A stretch of 64,000 bases of DNA from Pedobacter gandavensis (GTDB taxonomy: Bacteria; Bacteroidota; Bacteroidia; Sphingobacteriales; Sphingobacteriaceae), in contig NZ_WNXC01000001.1 in assembly GCF_014172405.1 (NCBI RefSeq), forward strand, positions 1,550,001 through 1,614,000, in the 5' to 3' direction. The notes below the pieces were generated by a model. The model worked only from the letters and a program-made list of their open reading frames with translations, searched no databases and was not told where the DNA came from. The translations under genes were made by a program, and so were the position numbers. Position 1 is the stretch's first letter; each line of letters starts with the position of its first letter. This document shows positions 46,965 through 56,488 of this stretch, in pieces.

Positions 46965-47486
46965 ATGATTAAAAATTGCTTACTGCTGCTTTTTGTTGGA
47001 TTTTTCAGCTTAAATGCCGCGGCTATACGAGTAGATACGAGCGCTTATCAGTTACAACGATTGAAAATCAACGCCTTATTGGCAGAGCGCAGCGTGAGAT
47101 TCGGACAATATGACCAGAGTCTGGACGCCAGGACGGGGATATTTGGTTTTCAAACTAAAAAGGACATCAAGAATTCCAATGAGATCCTCCGTCAAATTGT
47201 CTTGAATGACAATAACGTTTTTAAGGAGCTTAAAGTACTGATGGATTACAAAGACCAGGAGGTAAAAAACGTGATCATCAACTCCAATACCACGAATGGA
47301 CGAATCCAGAATTACATGGTGTCTATCAAAAAACTGCAAGACCAGAATCAGAACTTGAGAGAAAGAATTGTAATGGTAGAAAAGGGAAAGACCTTTTATT
47401 ATTACGTCATTGCTTTTCTAGGTCTGCTGATTGTTGGAATGGTCTGGTTTGGTTATAAAAAAGGTTTGTTTAACGACCTTAGTTAA
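46965..47486 (+). CDS. Exported coiled-coil protein with C-terminal transmembrane helix
   Basis: 173 residues from ATG 46965: signal peptide to about residue 20 (LLLLFVGFFSLNAAA), a helical, Asn/Lys/Gln-rich coiled-coil stretch (25-145), then one transmembrane helix (YYYVIAFLGLLIVGMVWF). It is therefore anchored in the inner membrane with a periplasmic coil. I recognise no family. The last 8 bases overlap the DUF1015 gene on the other strand. An upstream TTG at 46938 is rejected. Confidence 0.72.
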   Translation: MIKNCLLLLFVGFFSLNAAAIRVDTSAYQLQRLKINALLAERSVRFGQYDQSLDARTGIFGFQTKKDIKNSNEILRQIVLNDNNVFKELKVLMDYKDQEVKNVIINSNTTNGRIQNYMVSIKKLQDQNQNLRERIVMVEKGKTFYYYVIAFLGLLIVGMVWFGYKKGLFNDLS

Positions 47487-48723
47487 AATAATTTGTAAGG
47501 AGTCCGACTAAAAACTTAGGCTCTACCCATGTTGATTTCGGTGGCATGACGCCATCAGCTTCTGCCACTGCAATCACCTGAGCTACTGAGGTTGGGAATA
47601 AAGTAAAAGCGATGACAAATAAGCCATTATCTACTTTTTCCTGCAATTCGCTCAGCTTCGTACGTCCACCTTCAAAGGTAATCCGGGCATCCGTTCTCGG
47701 GTCTTTGATGCCAAGAATTGGCTCCAGTATAAAGTTCTGTAAAATACTCACATCTAATACGCCTACCGGATCATGCTCATCATAAATAGCCGGCTTAGGT
47801 TTCAACGCGTACCATTGTCCGCGGAAATACATCCCGATTTCATGGAGGTGTTTTGGCTTTAAGGCATCCGCTACCGGAACCACTTCAAAACAGTTATTTA
47901 AATCTTCCATGAACTCTTTTGCGGTAATGGAACCCAAATCTCTAACCAATCTATTAAACTCCAACACCTTGACTTCTTCGGTATTCATATAGACCGTAGT
48001 AAAATAGTTGTACAGTTCAGATCCATTATGCTTTCCCTCGTTTAAAGCTTGTTTTTGTAGTCCCATTTTGGCCATGGAAGCCGCACGATGGTGGCCATCA
48101 GCAATGTAAACTGCAGGGATTTTCGCAAAAGCAGCAACCATTTCCTTTAAATCTTCGGGATCAGCAATGGCCCAGATCCGATGTTCACTTTTATCGGTAA
48201 AGATGAAATCGAGCTCGGGTTTTAATGCGGTGTATTTTTTGATCAAACCATCAATTGTAGGATTAGGATGGTAGGTAATCAAGACTGGATTAGCATCAAG
48301 TCCGGTTTGCTGTAGATAATCAGCCAATAGCTTTTCTCTTCGCTCTACGGTAGATTCGTGTTTTTTGATTCGCCCTTCCAGGTAATCGTTGATGTGTGTT
48401 AAAGTCCAGATCCCGGTCTGACACAAACCATCGTGTATTACCTGATACACATAAATCACCGGCAACTTTTCTCTCTCCAGATAATGATGCTCCAGGAAAC
48501 CTTCAAAATTCTCGGCAATTTTCTTAAAAATCAGCTCTTGTCTGGTTCCTCTAAGGTAAGGATTATCTAATTCGGGATTGATCAGGTGCAGAAAGCTACA
48601 ACTATTCTCAGAAGCGATGAGTCGCGCTTCTCCTGAGCCATAGTTTTCCAATGGGCGGGTAACCACCTTTGATTGCAGGTGTGCTGCAGGTTTTAATCCA
48701 CAGAAAGGCTTTATATTTGGCAT
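47479..48723 (-). CDS. DUF1015 family protein
   Basis: 414 residues from ATG 48723. DUF1015 hallmarks: RLIASENSCSFLHLINPE near the N-terminus, RIKKHESTVERREKLL in the middle, and ADGHHRAAS around residues 208-216. The DGHHR core resembles the active-site motif of ParB/SerK-type nucleotide-dependent proteins. The gene follows serC and serA in the same direction, so a role in serine metabolism is a reasonable guess, not established. Cytoplasmic. A TTG nine codons upstream is rejected. Confidence 0.82.
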   Translation of the reverse strand: MPNIKPFCGLKPAAHLQSKVVTRPLENYGSGEARLIASENSCSFLHLINPELDNPYLRGTRQELIFKKIAENFEGFLEHHYLEREKLPVIYVYQVIHDGLCQTGIWTLTHINDYLEGRIKKHESTVERREKLLADYLQQTGLDANPVLITYHPNPTIDGLIKKYTALKPELDFIFTDKSEHRIWAIADPEDLKEMVAAFAKIPAVYIADGHHRAASMAKMGLQKQALNEGKHNGSELYNYFTTVYMNTEEVKVLEFNRLVRDLGSITAKEFMEDLNNCFEVVPVADALKPKHLHEIGMYFRGQWYALKPKPAIYDEHDPVGVLDVSILQNFILEPILGIKDPRTDARITFEGGRTKLSELQEKVDNGLFVIAFTLFPTSVAQVIAVAEADGVMPPKSTWVEPKFLVGLLTNYFN

Positions 48724-48782
48724 AGGAGGAGAAGGAAATGAGGTACCCAATATTTAGGATACCTCATTAAATACTATTGATA

Positions 48783-49733
48783 CTATTTATTAAAATGCGC
48801 AATAATGAGGTTGGCTAATTCCACACCGATACGTTCTTGTGCTTCATTAGTAGCCGCACCAATATGTGGCGTTAAAGAAATCTTAGCATGTTGAAGAATA
48901 GCTGCTGCTGGAGTTGGTTCGTTATCGAACACATCTAAGCCTGCGAAAGCAAGTTTACCACTGTCTAAAGCCGCAATTAAAGCTGCCTCGTCAATGGTAC
49001 CTCCTCTTGAACAGTTCACCACACCAACACCTGGTTTCATTTTCTCAAACTCCGCAGCACCTAAGATAGGTTTGTCTGCAAATGGCGTATGTAAACTGAT
49101 GAAATCACTGTTGCTGATCACTTCTTCTAAGGATACTGTTTTCACAGGAATATCAACTTTAATACCACCTTGAAGATTCAAGGTTAGGTTTCCTTCGAAA
49201 GGGAAAAGGTCATAAGCCAGTACGTTCATACCTAAGCCTAAAGCTACCGTAGCCGTTTCTCTTCCGATTCTACCGAATCCAATGATACCGATGGTTTTAC
49301 CTCTCAATTCTACACCTTTAGCATAAGCCTTTTTAAGGGCATTGAATTTAGTATCACCTTCTACCGGCATTTTTCTGTTCGCTTCTTGTAGGAAACGTAC
49401 ACCTGTAAACAAGTGTGCGAATACCAATTCCGCTACTGATAAAGAAGATGCTGCTGGTGTATTGATTACCGCAAGACCTTTACTTCTGGCGTAATCTACA
49501 TCGATATTATCCATACCTACACCACCTCTACCAATCAGTTTAAGGTTTGGGCATTGGTCTATTAGTTCCTGACGAACTTTTGTGGCACTACGTACCGTAA
49601 TTGCATCGTAATTCTGTAAAGCTTCGGCTAATTTATCCTGAGCTACGGTCTCTGTATCTACTACAAAACCCGCTTGTTCCAATAAGGATTTACCGATAGG
49701 ATCAATCCCATCGTTGGCAAGTATCTTAATCAT
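48783..49733 (-). CDS. serA: D-3-phosphoglycerate dehydrogenase, short form
   Basis: First step of serine synthesis. 316 residues from ATG 49733, without the regulatory ACT domain of longer SerA proteins, so feedback by serine through ACT is not expected. NAD-binding GIIGFGRIGRET, catalytic Arg in VVNCSRGGTIDE and the late His in SLTPHIGAATNEAQ are present. It lies 12 bases behind serC. Confidence 0.94.
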   Translation of the reverse strand: MIKILANDGIDPIGKSLLEQAGFVVDTETVAQDKLAEALQNYDAITVRSATKVRQELIDQCPNLKLIGRGGVGMDNIDVDYARSKGLAVINTPAASSLSVAELVFAHLFTGVRFLQEANRKMPVEGDTKFNALKKAYAKGVELRGKTIGIIGFGRIGRETATVALGLGMNVLAYDLFPFEGNLTLNLQGGIKVDIPVKTVSLEEVISNSDFISLHTPFADKPILGAAEFEKMKPGVGVVNCSRGGTIDEAALIAALDSGKLAFAGLDVFDNEPTPAAAILQHAKISLTPHIGAATNEAQERIGVELANLIIAHFNK

Positions 49734-49745
49734 CAATTATATATT

Positions 49746-50810
49746 TTATTGGTGTTTCTCTGCAAAAATCTGCATTAATTCAATTAAAGTATGCACACTG
49801 GTAATCGGCAAGGCATTGTACATAGAGGCTCTGAAACCACCTACGCTTCTGTGTCCTTTGATGCCTTCAATCCCATTTTCTTCTGCAAATTTCAGGAATG
49901 GTTTTTCTAATTCAGCATTTTCCATCACGAAGCATACGTTCATTCTTGAACGGTCTTCTACAGCACAAGTACCTTTAAACAATGGATTTCTATCGATTTC
50001 CGCGTATAAAGCTCTTGCTTTTGCAATGTTTTCTTTTTCAATTTCTGCAACACCACCTTTAGATTTCAACCAACGTAGGTTTAACATCGCCACGTAGATA
50101 GAGAAAACCGGAGGAGTATTGTACATAGAACCACCTTCGATATGCACTTTATAGTCTAACATAGAAGGAATCTTTCTACCTGTTTTACCTAAGATCTCGT
50201 CTTTCACGATCACTACAGTTAAGCCGGCAGGGCCGATGTTTTTCTGTGCACCAGCATAGATCAGGTCGTATTGAGCTACGTCAATCACTCTGCTCATGAT
50301 GTCAGAGGACATGTCACAAACTACAGGAACTTTAGTTTCCGGCAGGTCGAACATTTCCGTTCCATAAATGGTATTGTTGGAGGTACAATGAAAATAAGCA
50401 CTATCTTCAGGGATGCTATAACCTTTTGGAATAAAGGTATAGTTTGATGATTTTGATGAAGCTACAATATTTGCAGTTCCAAAATTAACGACTTCTTTAA
50501 TCGCTTTGTTTGCCCATACTCCTGTCTCCAGGTAACTGGCTGTTTGGCCTTCAGGCAATAAGTTCATAGGAACCATTGCAAATTGCAAACTCGCACCACC
50601 TTGTAAAAAGAGAACGGAATAACCGGCAGGAACATTTAACAATTCTTTAACCAACTTCCCGGCCTCTTCCACAACACCTTCGAATTCAGGTGTGCGGTGT
50701 GAGATCTCCAGAATAGACAAGCCGTCTTTAAAATCAAGTACTGCTTGTGATGCTTGCTTGAAAACTTCCTGTGGTAGGATACAGGGTCCAGCGCCGAAAT
50801 TATGTCTCAT
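49746..50810 (-). CDS. serC: Phosphoserine aminotransferase
   Basis: PLP transaminase of 354 residues making phosphoserine. PLP lysine K190 in [13 protein letters not shown]-terminus [14 protein letters not shown]-terminal [18 protein letters not shown]. First gene of serC-serA-DUF1015. On the minus strand TACATTTA about 25 bases 5' of ATG is a near-consensus -7 box. Confidence 0.96.
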   Translation of the reverse strand: MRHNFGAGPCILPQEVFKQASQAVLDFKDGLSILEISHRTPEFEGVVEEAGKLVKELLNVPAGYSVLFLQGGASLQFAMVPMNLLPEGQTASYLETGVWANKAIKEVVNFGTANIVASSKSSNYTFIPKGYSIPEDSAYFHCTSNNTIYGTEMFDLPETKVPVVCDMSSDIMSRVIDVAQYDLIYAGAQKNIGPAGLTVVIVKDEILGKTGRKIPSMLDYKVHIEGGSMYNTPPVFSIYVAMLNLRWLKSKGGVAEIEKENIAKARALYAEIDRNPLFKGTCAVEDRSRMNVCFVMENAELEKPFLKFAEENGIEGIKGHRSVGGFRASMYNALPITSVHTLIELMQIFAEKHQ

Positions 50811-50881
50811 TTTTATGTTTATTTTTATTGATTGTAAATGTAATATTTTATATGATTTAATGATTCTAATTTTTGAGATTA

Positions 50882-51040
50882 ATGAACATTTATGGCCGAA
50901 TGGGCCTGCCAGTTAAATCATTAGCGGGAAAATCATTGGGATACAAAGGACAAACACCCACCGGTACGCTGCGTAGAAAACAGCGGTTAAATGCCCTACA
51001 GGACGAGTTTAAACCTAAAGGGAGAATGGGAAGAATTTAG
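50882..51040 (+). CDS. Predicted 52-residue basic protein
   Basis: Begins [14 protein letters not shown] and ends PKGRMGRI; rich in Lys, Arg and Gly with no hydrophobic helix, so perhaps RNA- or ribosome-associated. The frame is bounded upstream by a stop five codons before ATG and has codon use like its neighbours. A TAATTTTTG box (50867-50875) lies six bases before ATG, a leaderless-type arrangement. It is divergent from serC and convergent with rpe. No family recognised. Confidence 0.55.
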   Translation: MNIYGRMGLPVKSLAGKSLGYKGQTPTGTLRRKQRLNALQDEFKPKGRMGRI

Positions 51041-51060
51041 CTGGCTTGCTGAAAAGAAAC

Positions 51061-51732
51061 TTAGATGTTTAAAGTACCTGTTTTTAGGTTTTTCAGCTCC
51101 GAAATCATTTCCTTTGGATCCGGAGCAGCAAAAATGGCACTACCAGCCACGAATGCCATAGCACCCGCATCGATTAAATCTTCCAGGTTATGAATCCCTA
51201 CCCCACCATCAACTTCGATGATCAGGTCCGGATTGATCTGTAAAGCCATTGCCTTTAATTCTCTGAGTTTATTTAGGGTATTGGGAATAAACTTTTGTCC
51301 GCCGAAACCAGGGTTAACAGACATTACCAATACCAGGTCCAAATCCGCAAGGATATCTTTTAACAAAGCGACAGGCGTATGTGGGTTCAATGCCACACCA
51401 GCTTTACATCCTGCCGCATGAATCGCCTGCACAGTGCGGTGAAGATGCACGCAAGCTTCATAATGAACCGTAATTACAGCAGCTCCTGCTGCTGCGAAAC
51501 GTTCGATATATTGATCTGGATTTACAATCATCAAATGAACGTCCAATGGTTTGGTTGCATATTTATTAATGGCTTCCATCACTGGAAATCCGAAAGAAAT
51601 ATTCGGTACAAACACGCCATCCATCACATCTACATGAAACCAATCTGCCGCACTAGAATTGATCATTTCAATATCACGTTGCAGGTTTGCAAAATCAGCA
51701 GAGAGTACAGAGGGGGCGATGAGGTGTTTCAT
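51061..51732 (-). CDS. rpe: Ribulose-phosphate 3-epimerase
   Basis: TIM-barrel enzyme of the pentose phosphate pathway, 223 residues. APSVLSADF at the N-terminus, HVDVMDGVFVPNISFG (metal His, Asp), DVHLMI, and MSVNPGFGGQKF are all present; the phosphate loop EVDGGV is near residue 175. It probably has its own promoter (TATATTTA on the minus strand, 51753-51760). Confidence 0.96.
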   Translation of the reverse strand: MKHLIAPSVLSADFANLQRDIEMINSSAADWFHVDVMDGVFVPNISFGFPVMEAINKYATKPLDVHLMIVNPDQYIERFAAAGAAVITVHYEACVHLHRTVQAIHAAGCKAGVALNPHTPVALLKDILADLDLVLVMSVNPGFGGQKFIPNTLNKLRELKAMALQINPDLIIEVDGGVGIHNLEDLIDAGAMAFVAGSAIFAAPDPKEMISELKNLKTGTLNI

Positions 51733-51784
51733 AGGATCGTTTTATGCTTAGGTAAATATATAAAATAAAGCTGTTTTAAACCAA

Positions 51785-51809
51785 AAAACCCCGCGAATTG
51801 CGGGGTTTT
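51785..51809. terminator. Terminator between pnp and rpe
   Basis: Perfect 10-base arms (51785-51794 and 51800-51809), 5-base loop, T-run on the minus strand behind pnp. Confidence 0.93.
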
Positions 51810-51825
51810 GAGTATTGTTTTGAAA

Positions 51826-53973
51826 TTATGCAGGAGCGTTTTCTGCGTTTCCTTCTGGTTTCGCTGGACGAGGCAATAAAGCTTTTCTAGAAAGTTTCAT
51901 TTTTCCTTGTTTGTCAATATCCAAAAGTTTCACTTGAATTCTATCACCTTCTTTGAACACACCGTCCATCGTTTCTAAACGAGTCCAGTCGATCTCAGAG
52001 ATGTGTAATAATCCGTCTTTTCCTGGCATGATTTCTACGAATGCACCAAATGGCATGATAGATTTCACTTTACCATCATAAGTAGCACCTATGTCTGGTT
52101 TAGCAGCAATCGCGTTGATACGGGTTACCGCAGCATCAATTGCAGCTTTGTTATCCGCAAAGATTTCAACGATACCTTTGTTACCTACTTCTTCAATAGA
52201 GATAGATGCGCCGGTTTCGCGTTGCATTTCCTGGATAATTTTACCGCCTGGGCCGATTACAGCACCAATAAATTCTTTATCAATGGTTAGAGAAACGATA
52301 CGTGGCGCGTGATCTTTGTAGTCTTCACGTGGTGCAGAAATCGTTTTCTTCATTTCGTTTAAGATGTGTAAACGGGCTTCTTTAGCTTGGTTAAGGGCGT
52401 TAGTTAAAACTTCCCATTTCAAACCATTGATTTTTAAGTCCATCTGACAAGCAACAATACCTTTTTCAGTACCAGTTACTTTAAAGTCCATATCACCTAA
52501 GTGATCTTCATCACCTAAGATATCTGAAAGGATCGCATATTTACCAGTTTTCTCATCAGTGATTAATCCCATAGCAATACCAGATACTGGCGCTTTGATT
52601 TTAATACCTGCATCCATTAATGCTAATGTACCAGCACAAACAGTTGCCATTGATGAAGAACCGTTAGATTCTAAGATATCAGAAACGATACGAATCGTGT
52701 ATGGGTTTTCTTCTAATCCTGGTAATACTTTCTTCAATGAACGCATAGCCAAGTTACCATGACCAATTTCACGACGACCAGCACCTCTGTTCGGGCGAAC
52801 CTCGCCAGTAGAGAATCCAGGGAAGTTATAGTGTAGTAAGAATTTGTTGTAACCATTGATGAATGCACCATCAATCATTTGCTCGTCATCTTTAGAACCT
52901 AAAGTAACAGTGGTTAATGCTTGAGTTTCACCACGAGTGAAAACTGCAGAACCGTGAGCAGAAGGAAGGTAACTTACTTCAGACCAGATAGGACGTACAG
53001 TGCGCACATCACGACCGTCTAAACGAATTCCTTCATCTAATACTAAGTTACGGATGGCATCATATTGTACATCATGGAAATATTTCTTAGTTAAGAATGA
53101 AGTTACATCATCGATGTCTTCACCTAAAGTAAGTACAAATTCAGCAAGGATAGCAGCGAAAGCATCAGTACGCTCACCTTTGCTCGTGTTGCTTTTTGCA
53201 ACTGCATATACTTTATCATAAGTCGCAGCAAATACATCTGCTCTTAATTCAGGATTGCTGTTTTCATGAGAATAAGCACGTTTAACCGTCTTACCTACTA
53301 ATTCAGCCAATTCTTTTTGAGCTTGAACTTGCACGATGATTGCTTTGTGAGCGAACTCAATAGCTTCCACCATGTCAGCTTCAGAAATCTCATCAGCTTC
53401 ACCTTCTACCATTACGATGTCTCTTTCAGTACCGGCAACAAGGAATTCCATTGTTGCGCGCTCTAAATCGCTTACATAAGGGTTGATTACAAAGTTACCG
53501 TCGATTTTAGCAACACGTACTTCAGAGATTGGCCCGTTGAAAGGAATATCTGAAACCGCGATAGCAGCCGAAGCAGCTAATCCAGCTAAACAGTCTGGCA
53601 TAATATTTTTGTCAGAAGAGATCAAAGTGATCATCACCTGAGTATCAGAGTGGTAATCTTCAGGGAACATCGGGCGTAAAGCACGGTCAACCAAACGAGA
53701 AATTAAAACTTCATAGTCTGATAATCTTGCCTCACGACGTAAGAAACCTCCAGGAATACGGCCAGCGGCAGCATATTTCTCTTGATAATCTACAGATAAT
53801 GGTAAGAAATCTACACCTGCTTTAGCACCTACTGAAGATACTACAGTAGCCAATAGCATGGTGTCTCCCATTTTAACAACTACAGAACCATCAGCTTGTT
53901 TCGCTAATTTTCCTGTTTCAATTTCGACAATTCGTCCGTCGCCAAGGTCGAACGATTTTTTTATTACATTCAT
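51826..53973 (-). CDS. pnp: Polyribonucleotide nucleotidyltransferase (PNPase)
   Basis: Phosphorolytic 3'-5' exoribonuclease, 715 residues: two RNase PH domains (1-150 and about 300-540) with an all-alpha linker, then KH ([13 protein letters not shown]) and S1 ([19 protein letters not shown]). The active-site region is [20 protein letters not shown]. It follows rpsO, the usual arrangement. Confidence 0.97.
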   Translation of the reverse strand: MNVIKKSFDLGDGRIVEIETGKLAKQADGSVVVKMGDTMLLATVVSSVGAKAGVDFLPLSVDYQEKYAAAGRIPGGFLRREARLSDYEVLISRLVDRALRPMFPEDYHSDTQVMITLISSDKNIMPDCLAGLAASAAIAVSDIPFNGPISEVRVAKIDGNFVINPYVSDLERATMEFLVAGTERDIVMVEGEADEISEADMVEAIEFAHKAIIVQVQAQKELAELVGKTVKRAYSHENSNPELRADVFAATYDKVYAVAKSNTSKGERTDAFAAILAEFVLTLGEDIDDVTSFLTKKYFHDVQYDAIRNLVLDEGIRLDGRDVRTVRPIWSEVSYLPSAHGSAVFTRGETQALTTVTLGSKDDEQMIDGAFINGYNKFLLHYNFPGFSTGEVRPNRGAGRREIGHGNLAMRSLKKVLPGLEENPYTIRIVSDILESNGSSSMATVCAGTLALMDAGIKIKAPVSGIAMGLITDEKTGKYAILSDILGDEDHLGDMDFKVTGTEKGIVACQMDLKINGLKWEVLTNALNQAKEARLHILNEMKKTISAPREDYKDHAPRIVSLTIDKEFIGAVIGPGGKIIQEMQRETGASISIEEVGNKGIVEIFADNKAAIDAAVTRINAIAAKPDIGATYDGKVKSIMPFGAFVEIMPGKDGLLHISEIDWTRLETMDGVFKEGDRIQVKLLDIDKQGKMKLSRKALLPRPAKPEGNAENAPA

Positions 53974-54047
53974 TTAAAGAGTGTTGTGGTGTGTTTTCCT
54001 CTTTCTACACACCTGATTTATATATGTTAATTTTATTATTCAATTAA

Positions 54048-54073
54048 AAAAGCCATCCCTAAGAATGGCTTTT
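54048..54073 (-). terminator. Attenuator-like terminator between rpsO and pnp
   Basis: Arms 54048-54056 and 54065-54073, 8-base loop, T-run on the minus strand. It probably lets only part of the rpsO transcripts reach pnp. Confidence 0.8.
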
Positions 54074-54089
54074 CCTGATATTATAACGC

Positions 54090-54395
54090 TTATTTGCTGT
54101 CTCTAGTTGAACCTAAAGGTTTGATAATGTCCCTTAAGCCTAAAGCTTTGATAACAGCACGGTAACGATTGATATCTTTTTTAAATAGATATGCCAAAAT
54201 ACCACGGCGTTTACCTACTAATTTTTGTAGAGATAACTGAGTAGAGAAATCTTTACGATTTTTCTTTAAGTGCTCAGTTAAATGTGCAATACGGTAAGTA
54301 AACAATGCTACTTGACCTTCAGCAGAACCAGTGTTAGTTTCTACTTCGCCGTGTGTTTTGAAGATTTCGGCTTTCTTTTCTTTACTTAAATACAT
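54090..54395 (-). CDS. rpsO: 30S ribosomal protein S15
   Basis: Binds 16S rRNA at the central domain. 101 residues, with the conserved TGSAEGQVALFTYRIAHLTEHLK and KLVGKRRGILAYL core, plus a 12-residue C-terminal tail. First gene of the rpsO-pnp operon; promoter at 54440-54471. Confidence 0.97.
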   Translation of the reverse strand: MYLSKEKKAEIFKTHGEVETNTGSAEGQVALFTYRIAHLTEHLKKNRKDFSTQLSLQKLVGKRRGILAYLFKKDINRYRAVIKALGLRDIIKPLGSTRDSK

Positions 54396-54439
54396 TTCTT
54401 GAATGATACTAAAGTGTGTATGGATTAATTAATTGTGTG

Positions 54440-54471
54440 CAAAGATAGTTTAAGTTTTAATGAATCGCAAA
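54440..54471 (-). promoter_or_regulatory. Promoter of rpsO-pnp
   Basis: On the minus strand, TTTG (54468-54471), exactly 20 bases, then TATCTTTG (54440-54447). A full Bacteroidota consensus match, with a predicted leader of about 40 bases. Confidence 0.78.
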
Positions 54472-54535
54472 AAAAACAATTGTCATACGGGTTCAATTTA
54501 CGCCATCCGGGCTAAATATATCAAAATCTAAACCT

Positions 54536-54543
54536 TATTTTTG
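54536..54543 (+). promoter_or_regulatory. -7 box of the thioesterase gene
   Basis: TATTTTTG, a perfect TAnnTTTG, about 40 bases before ATG 54583. Leader has GAGG five bases before ATG. No clear -33 element. Confidence 0.55.
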
Positions 54544-54582
54544 AACCCGAACGAGAATTTCAGACCGTAAAACGAGGAAAAC

Positions 54583-55002
54583 ATGGAAAAGAACGAATAC
54601 AGCATATTTGAAACTGAATTAAAAGTACGCCCAGATGATATAGATATGTTCCAGCATGTACACAATAGCAAGTATTTTGACTATGTACTTTCTGCACGTT
54701 ACGACCAGATGGAAGAGTTTTACAACATGTCTATGGAATCTTTCCTCGAGAGTGGCTATGGTTGGGTGGTACGTACCGCTCATGTTGACTTCAAACGACC
54801 TTTGATTCTGGGTGATGTGATTTTAATTCGAACCGGCATCTTAACCATCAATGAAAAAGGTTGCAGGGTTCAATTTGAAATGGAAAACAAGCGAACAAAA
54901 AAAATTGCTTCTGATGGTTGGTTCGATTATGTGATGATCGATACAAAAACCGGTAAAGGTTGCAAGGTTAATGATGAAATGATCAAAGCTTACAGCATAT
55001 AA
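54583..55002 (+). CDS. 4-hydroxybenzoyl-CoA-type thioesterase
   Basis: Hotdog-fold acyl-CoA thioesterase of 139 residues. The catalytic segment DDIDMFQHVHNSKYFDY (Asp and His) is in the expected place; FKRPLILGDVILI follows. Acyl-CoA range is unknown. Single-gene unit with its own promoter, divergent from rpsO. Confidence 0.9.
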   Translation: MEKNEYSIFETELKVRPDDIDMFQHVHNSKYFDYVLSARYDQMEEFYNMSMESFLESGYGWVVRTAHVDFKRPLILGDVILIRTGILTINEKGCRVQFEMENKRTKKIASDGWFDYVMIDTKTGKGCKVNDEMIKAYSI

Positions 55003-55026
55003 ATTATTAATTATTACCAAAAAAAA

Positions 55027-55052
55027 GCCGTCAGCTTTTAAAAACTGACGGC
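55027..55052. terminator. Terminator between thioesterase and Hsp20 genes
   Basis: Arms 55027-55034 and 55045-55052 with A/T-rich inner loop; the minus strand has an eight-T run, so it chiefly serves hsp20. Confidence 0.85.
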
Positions 55053-55081
55053 CGGATTGAATAAGCCAGATGAGCTACTAA

Positions 55082-55522
55082 TTATTTAATTTCAATCTGA
55101 CGCACTAAATTTTTAGCTTCTTCTTTTTTAGCAACTTCAATCACCAATACACCATCTTTATAGGTTGCATCGATGCTGCCATGATCCACTGAATCTGGCA
55201 AGGTGAAGGAACGTAAGAATGAGCTGTAACTGAACTCCTGTTTCTTATATTGCTTTTCTTCTTTTTTATCTTCTTTTTTAACCTCGGCAGAGATCGTCAA
55301 TACATCTCCTTCAAGATTTACTTTAAAATCTTCTTTTTTCAATCCTGGAACAGCCATTTCAATGTGGTACTGATCATTAGTTTCGCTGACATTTACAGCA
55401 GGTATTTTAGTGATCAGGTGACTTGGCAATAAAGCATCGGTAAATATTGAACCGAAAACATCATTGAAATCGTTCATTAATCCAGTGTTTTTTGCTCCAT
55501 TATTAAATTTTACTAGTGACAT
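55082..55522 (-). CDS. Small heat-shock protein, Hsp20/alpha-crystallin family
   Basis: ATP-independent holdase, 146 residues. Alpha-crystallin domain about 40-135: PAVNVSETNDQYHIEMAVPG, KEDFKVNLEGDVLTI and the end DGVLVIEVAKKEE; the C-terminal IXI-like RQIEIK is present. The start is preceded by an unusually strong AAAAGGAGG seven bases before ATG. Lone gene; the upstream region is described separately. Confidence 0.94.
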   Translation of the reverse strand: MSLVKFNNGAKNTGLMNDFNDVFGSIFTDALLPSHLITKIPAVNVSETNDQYHIEMAVPGLKKEDFKVNLEGDVLTISAEVKKEDKKEEKQYKKQEFSYSSFLRSFTLPDSVDHGSIDATYKDGVLVIEVAKKEEAKNLVRQIEIK

Positions 55523-55859
55523 ATATAATCCTCCTTTTATTTTTAGACTTTTAACTTAAGCTATCAATTCAAAAAAATCAAATACACCAGGCATATTTCA
55601 AGTCCTGTGCCAATTCAAAAAAACAGCGTTTTAAGCTATTTAAAAGCACTATTATCTGAAAGAATTTCAGTTCCGGTAACCTATAAAATGAAAATTTGTC
55701 AGTTTTTAAGAAAAAACATCTTAGGAGCCTACCCGATCTCGTTTTCCAGCAAGAACTTCATTCTTTTCCATTTGTAACCCAAGTAAACTTGCATAAAGGC
55801 CTTTATTTTCAGAAAAAAAAACATAAGTCTAAACGACAGCTACCTATTCTTATACTAGA
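55523..55859. other. 337-base non-coding spacer upstream of Hsp20
   Basis: AT-rich. Holds the AAAAGGAGG site (55530-55538, minus strand) and a 13-base direct repeat CAATTCAAAAAAA at 55565-55577 and 55611-55623. I see no heat-shock operator, RNA gene or convincing small reading frame. Confidence 0.5.
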
Positions 55860-56333
55860 TTAAACTGCTTTCACCTCAAAAATCTCCATAAGATCATCCT
55901 TTATAAAACTAGCCTGAAACTTGAAAGACGCAGTCAACACGGTATAAATAAATAAGGTGATCCCTAAGGGAAAAAGCATTCGTGGCAAGATAAAATCATT
56001 TAAAAAGCCTATTAATAAGACTAAACCACCAAATAATGCGGAAAATACAATGATAGGAATGAAAGGTCTTATGACGATATGAATGATGCTTCCTGCTTCA
56101 TTTTCCCTGATTTCTCCATAAAAATAGGGGTGAATTCCCATATTTATAGATGTAATCTTTGAAATCACAAACTCATTCCCATCCATTGTTCCTTTAAATG
56201 GTTGGTCTAACTTTCCAAACTTCCAATTAAGCAAAGAAGGATAGGGATCAATTTTATCACCTAGTCTTTCTATTGCATCATCTATTTTAAGCGGACTTTT
56301 ATAACTGAGTTGTTCATAGGGTAGAAATGCCAT
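55860..56333 (-). CDS. Membrane protein, function unknown
   Basis: 157 residues from ATG 56333. N-terminal soluble part (MAFLPYEQLSYKSPLKIDDAIERLG), then two transmembrane helices (about 90-112 and 120-142, FIPIIVFSALFGGLVLL and MLFPLGITLFIYTVL). The longer frame starts with TTG in an AT-rich stretch and adds a non-conserved-looking tail. Lone gene, no motif recognised. Confidence 0.6.
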   Translation of the reverse strand: MAFLPYEQLSYKSPLKIDDAIERLGDKIDPYPSLLNWKFGKLDQPFKGTMDGNEFVISKITSINMGIHPYFYGEIRENEAGSIIHIVIRPFIPIIVFSALFGGLVLLIGFLNDFILPRMLFPLGITLFIYTVLTASFKFQASFIKDDLMEIFEVKAV

Positions 56334-56419
56334 GACTGGATTCTTATAACGCGTTAAGACTAAAATATTAATATCGAATATATATAATTCCAAGCTAAAA
56401 TTTTTTCATGTAAAAAAAA

Positions 56420-56468
56420 GGCTTGTTTCCTGTGCTATCGTTCAAAACAATAGTACAGGAAACAAGCC
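56420..56468 (-). terminator. Terminator behind the planctomycete-type operon
   Basis: Long hairpin, outer 14-base perfect arms (56420-56433 and 56455-56468) with further inner pairing; T-run on the minus strand. Confidence 0.92.
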
Positions 56469-56488
56469 CTGGCCTGTTATTTAAATAA

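Noticed and set aside
55755-55805. Short frame of about 16 codons in the Hsp20 spacer
   Set aside because: Too short, no promoter box and no conserved-looking composition.
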